Positions 62,078-64,000 of a stretch of DNA of 64,000 nucleotides are shown here, one piece after another. A program made the translations under genes and the position numbers. Under the pieces are notes generated by a model. The model did no database searches. It was not told the origin of the DNA and worked only from the letters and a program-made list of their open reading frames with translations. Origin of the DNA: Solirubrobacteraceae bacterium (GTDB taxonomy: Bacteria; Actinomycetota; Thermoleophilia; Solirubrobacterales; Solirubrobacteraceae); contig JALNWQ010000018.1 of the NCBI GenBank assembly GCA_023230855.1, positions 1-64,000 on the forward strand, read 5' to 3'. The first letter of the stretch is position 1. Every line of letters starts with the position of its first letter.

Positions 62078-64000
62078 CGCGACCCGCCCCCCGCGTGCTG
62101 CTCCTCGTCGACCTGCCGGTCGATCTCCGACCCGAAGCTCCGCAGCACGTCGAGGACGACGCCGACGACGACGAGGTACACCCCGATGTCGAACGCGGTG
62201 GAGCTGTAGACCTTGAGCAGCCCGAGGACGGGGATGTCGACCTTCCACACGCCGCCGTCGAGGACCGCGTCGCCGAAGATCGCCCCGCCGATCCCGGTGC
62301 CCGTCGCGATGACGAGGCCCAGGCCGATGACGAGGCCGGCGCCGACCGGGGCCGCCTCGCCGAGCTCGTAGCGCCCGCCCGCGAGGTAGCGGATCGTGAG
62401 CGCGAGCCCCGCGACGATGCCGCCCGCGAACCCGCCGCCCGGGGAGTCGTGCCCCGACAGCAGCAGGTAGATCGACAGCACGAGCACCGTGTGGAAGATG
62501 AGCCGGACGACGACCTCCAGCAGGATCGTCCGGCGCTCCGGTGCGAGGGTGTGCTCGGCGACGAGCCACGCCCGGGCCCGGCGGGCGGACTCCGCGCCGC
62601 CGCGGGGGCTCTTCGCCACCGCGAGCGGGCTCGTGCCGGACGCCGCCGCCCGGATCGCGCTCGGGACCCGGGCGCCCGGGGCCGGGCCCGGGGCCCGGTC
62701 GGGCGCGATGCCGCGGTCGACCCGCCACACCCCGCCGCGCGCCTCGGCGCCACGGCGGCGGACCTCCGCGCGCGAGTGCCGCCGCAGCAGCACCGAGTCG
62801 GTGCCCTCGGTCCGCAGGAACAGGAGGCTCGTCACCCCGGTGGCGGCGACGACGAGGACGGCGATCTCGCCCATCGTGTCCCAGGCGCGCGTGTCGACGA
62901 GCGTGACGTTGACGACGTTCTGCCCGCCCGCGAGGTGCGCGGCGTCGATGAGCCCGGCGGACACCGTCACGAGGTCGGCGGCCTCGCGCGCCCCCGACAT
63001 GAGGATCGTGAGCGTCGCCATCATCGCGCCGACGGCGACGCCGAGGACGATGTGGACGCCGCGGCGGCGCACCCGCGACGCGGTGCCGGTGAAGTGCGAC
63101 GGCAGCCGTCGCAGGACGAGCACGACGACGACGAGCGACACCGTCTCGACGAGGAACTGCGTCAGGGCGAGGTCCGGGGCGCCCTGCAGGACGAAGAGCG
63201 TCCCGACGGCGTAGCCGACGACGCCGACGACGATGAACGCCTTGAGCCGACGGCGCGCCCGGACGGCGAGCACCGCGCCGATGATGATGAGGAGCGCCAC
63301 CGCGCCCTGCCCCGGCCCGTCCCACACGTGCACGTCGACCGGCCACGAGCCGCCGTCGACGAGCGTCCACGTCCCCAGGCCGATGAGGACGAAGAGGATG
63401 ATCATGAGGTAGACCGGCAGCGAGCCGGTCTGGGTGGTGCGGGCGACGCGGATCGCGATGCGCTCCGTCAACGTGACGAGGCTGACGTAGCAGTGGCGGG
63501 CGTCGCGGACGTGCTTGAGCGGCCCGACCCGCCACGCGCCGGCCCGACGGGCGAGCTCGCGCGCGCCCGGCCGCGACACCCCGACCCCGACCCAGGCGCT
63601 GAGCGCCAGGCCGCTCGCGATCGCCACGCCACTGAGCAGCAGCGGCCAACCGAATCCGTGCCACAGGCCGAGGTGCAGCGGATGGCCCTCGTCCGGCAGC
63701 TGCATCGCGTAGCGGCCGAGGAGCCCGTCGAGGCCGCCCATCGCGGGGCCGAGCACGAGCCCGGTGAGCGTGAGCAGGAGCGGTCCGCCCTCGAACGACA
63801 GCCGTGCCGGGGTGATGCGGCGCGGCGGCACCCCGGACGTGTCGACGAACGCCCCCCAGAGGAACCGCAACGCGTACGCGACGGTGAGCGCCGACCCTAC
63901 GAGGAGCGCGACGAGCGTCACCGTGTCGATCGCGTCTCCGTGGAGGAACGCGTCGAGCGCGCTCTCCTTCGCCGCGAACCCGGCGAGCGGCGGCAGGCCC
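62074..64000 (-). CDS. mrpA: Mrp antiporter subunit A/B fusion, partial (5' end beyond the right edge)
   Basis: From the right edge the frame reads GLPPLAGFAAKESALDAFLH, the end of the NuoL-like MrpA core, then further helices, the MrpA C-terminal domain (VVGVVGYAVGTLFVLQGAPDLALTQFLVETVSLVVVVLVLRRLP) and, after a basic/Pro-rich linker, the MrpB domain (FHTVLVLSIYLLLSGHDSPGGGFAGGIVAGLALTIRYL). So MrpA and MrpB are one polypeptide here. The complex exchanges Na+ for H+. A GTG at 63921 is an internal start only; the real start lies outside the window. The stop overlaps the TTG of mrpC. Confidence 0.9.
   Translation of the reverse strand, partial: GLPPLAGFAAKESALDAFLHGDAIDTVTLVALLVGSALTVAYALRFLWGAFVDTSGVPPRRITPARLSFEGGPLLLTLTGLVLGPAMGGLDGLLGRYAMQLPDEGHPLHLGLWHGFGWPLLLSGVAIASGLALSAWVGVGVSRPGARELARRAGAWRVGPLKHVRDARHCYVSLVTLTERIAIRVARTTQTGSLPVYLMIILFVLIGLGTWTLVDGGSWPVDVHVWDGPGQGAVALLIIIGAVLAVRARRRLKAFIVVGVVGYAVGTLFVLQGAPDLALTQFLVETVSLVVVVLVLRRLPSHFTGTASRVRRRGVHIVLGVAVGAMMATLTILMSGAREAADLVTVSAGLIDAAHLAGGQNVVNVTLVDTRAWDTMGEIAVLVVAATGVTSLLFLRTEGTDSVLLRRHSRAEVRRRGAEARGGVWRVDRGIAPDRAPGPAPGARVPSAIRAAASGTSPLAVAKSPRGGAESARRARAWLVAEHTLAPERRTILLEVVVRLIFHTVLVLSIYLLLSGHDSPGGGFAGGIVAGLALTIRYLAGGRYELGEAAPVGAGLVIGLGLVIATGTGIGGAIFGDAVLDGGVWKVDIPVLGLLKVYSSTAFDIGVYLVVVGVVLDVLRSFGSEIDRQVDEEQHAGGGSR

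Overview
The window is chromosomal DNA of a very GC-rich bacterium. Codon third positions are almost all G or C, so long shadow frames lie opposite nearly every gene. Six-gene mce operons, a cydABDC block, an IdeR/DtxR-type iron box, a 7Fe ferredoxin beside P450s, an MT0933-type antitoxin homologue and many leaderless starts point to Actinobacteria. The mix would suit the Thermoleophilia (Solirubrobacterales, Patulibacter-like), but I infer that from gene content only; there is no rRNA or marker gene to settle it. I saw no tRNA, rRNA, CRISPR array, insertion sequence, prophage or defence island.

Layout. 1-8.7 kb: housekeeping and unknown genes (NYN nuclease-like protein, ABM-cupin fusion, sugar-dehydrogenase lipoprotein, methyltransferase, LPG-synthase-like membrane protein, BI-1 protein, HAD phosphatase, lipoprotein). 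8.8-23 kb: an oxidative-catabolism neighbourhood with two P450s, each next to a divergent TetR gene and a palindromic operator, a 7Fe ferredoxin, two medium-chain reductases, a ChoD-like GMC oxidase, an amidohydrolase and an aldehyde dehydrogenase; Bcp peroxiredoxin, an Fpg/Nei glycosylase, SixA and cyclophilin are interspersed. 23-28 kb: zinc-ribbon surface protein, DEAD-box helicase, quinone reductase, and a LysR gene behind a tandem hairpin repeat. 28-34.3 kb: cydABDC (cytochrome bd oxidase and its ABC exporter) behind a structured leader. 34.3-43.8 kb: PfkB kinase and a six-gene mce operon without yrbE permease genes. 44-52.4 kb: dCTP deaminase, methyltransferase, citrate synthase, acetyltransferase, a metF operon, a metallo-beta-lactamase-fold hydrolase and an M29 aminopeptidase. 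52.4-58.4 kb: an iron ABC transporter under a likely IdeR box, then a two-component system. 58.5-64 kb: an Mrp Na+/H+ antiporter operon (A/B fused, C, D, E, F, G) running off the right edge.

How it fits together. P450s, ferredoxin, GMC oxidase, reductases and aldehyde dehydrogenase could oxidise hydrophobic, possibly sterol-like or lipid substrates, and the Mce proteins could import them. This link is inference. The clearest cross-cutting signals are regulatory: a recurring TANNNT hexamer 5-9 nt before the start codon (leaderless transcripts), two candidate leaderless upstream ORFs (before cydA and before the MBL-fold gene), 4-base ATGA/GTGA/TTGA overlaps joining nearly all operon genes, palindromic operators in divergent promoters, and several intergenic spacers holding tandemly duplicated inverted repeats.
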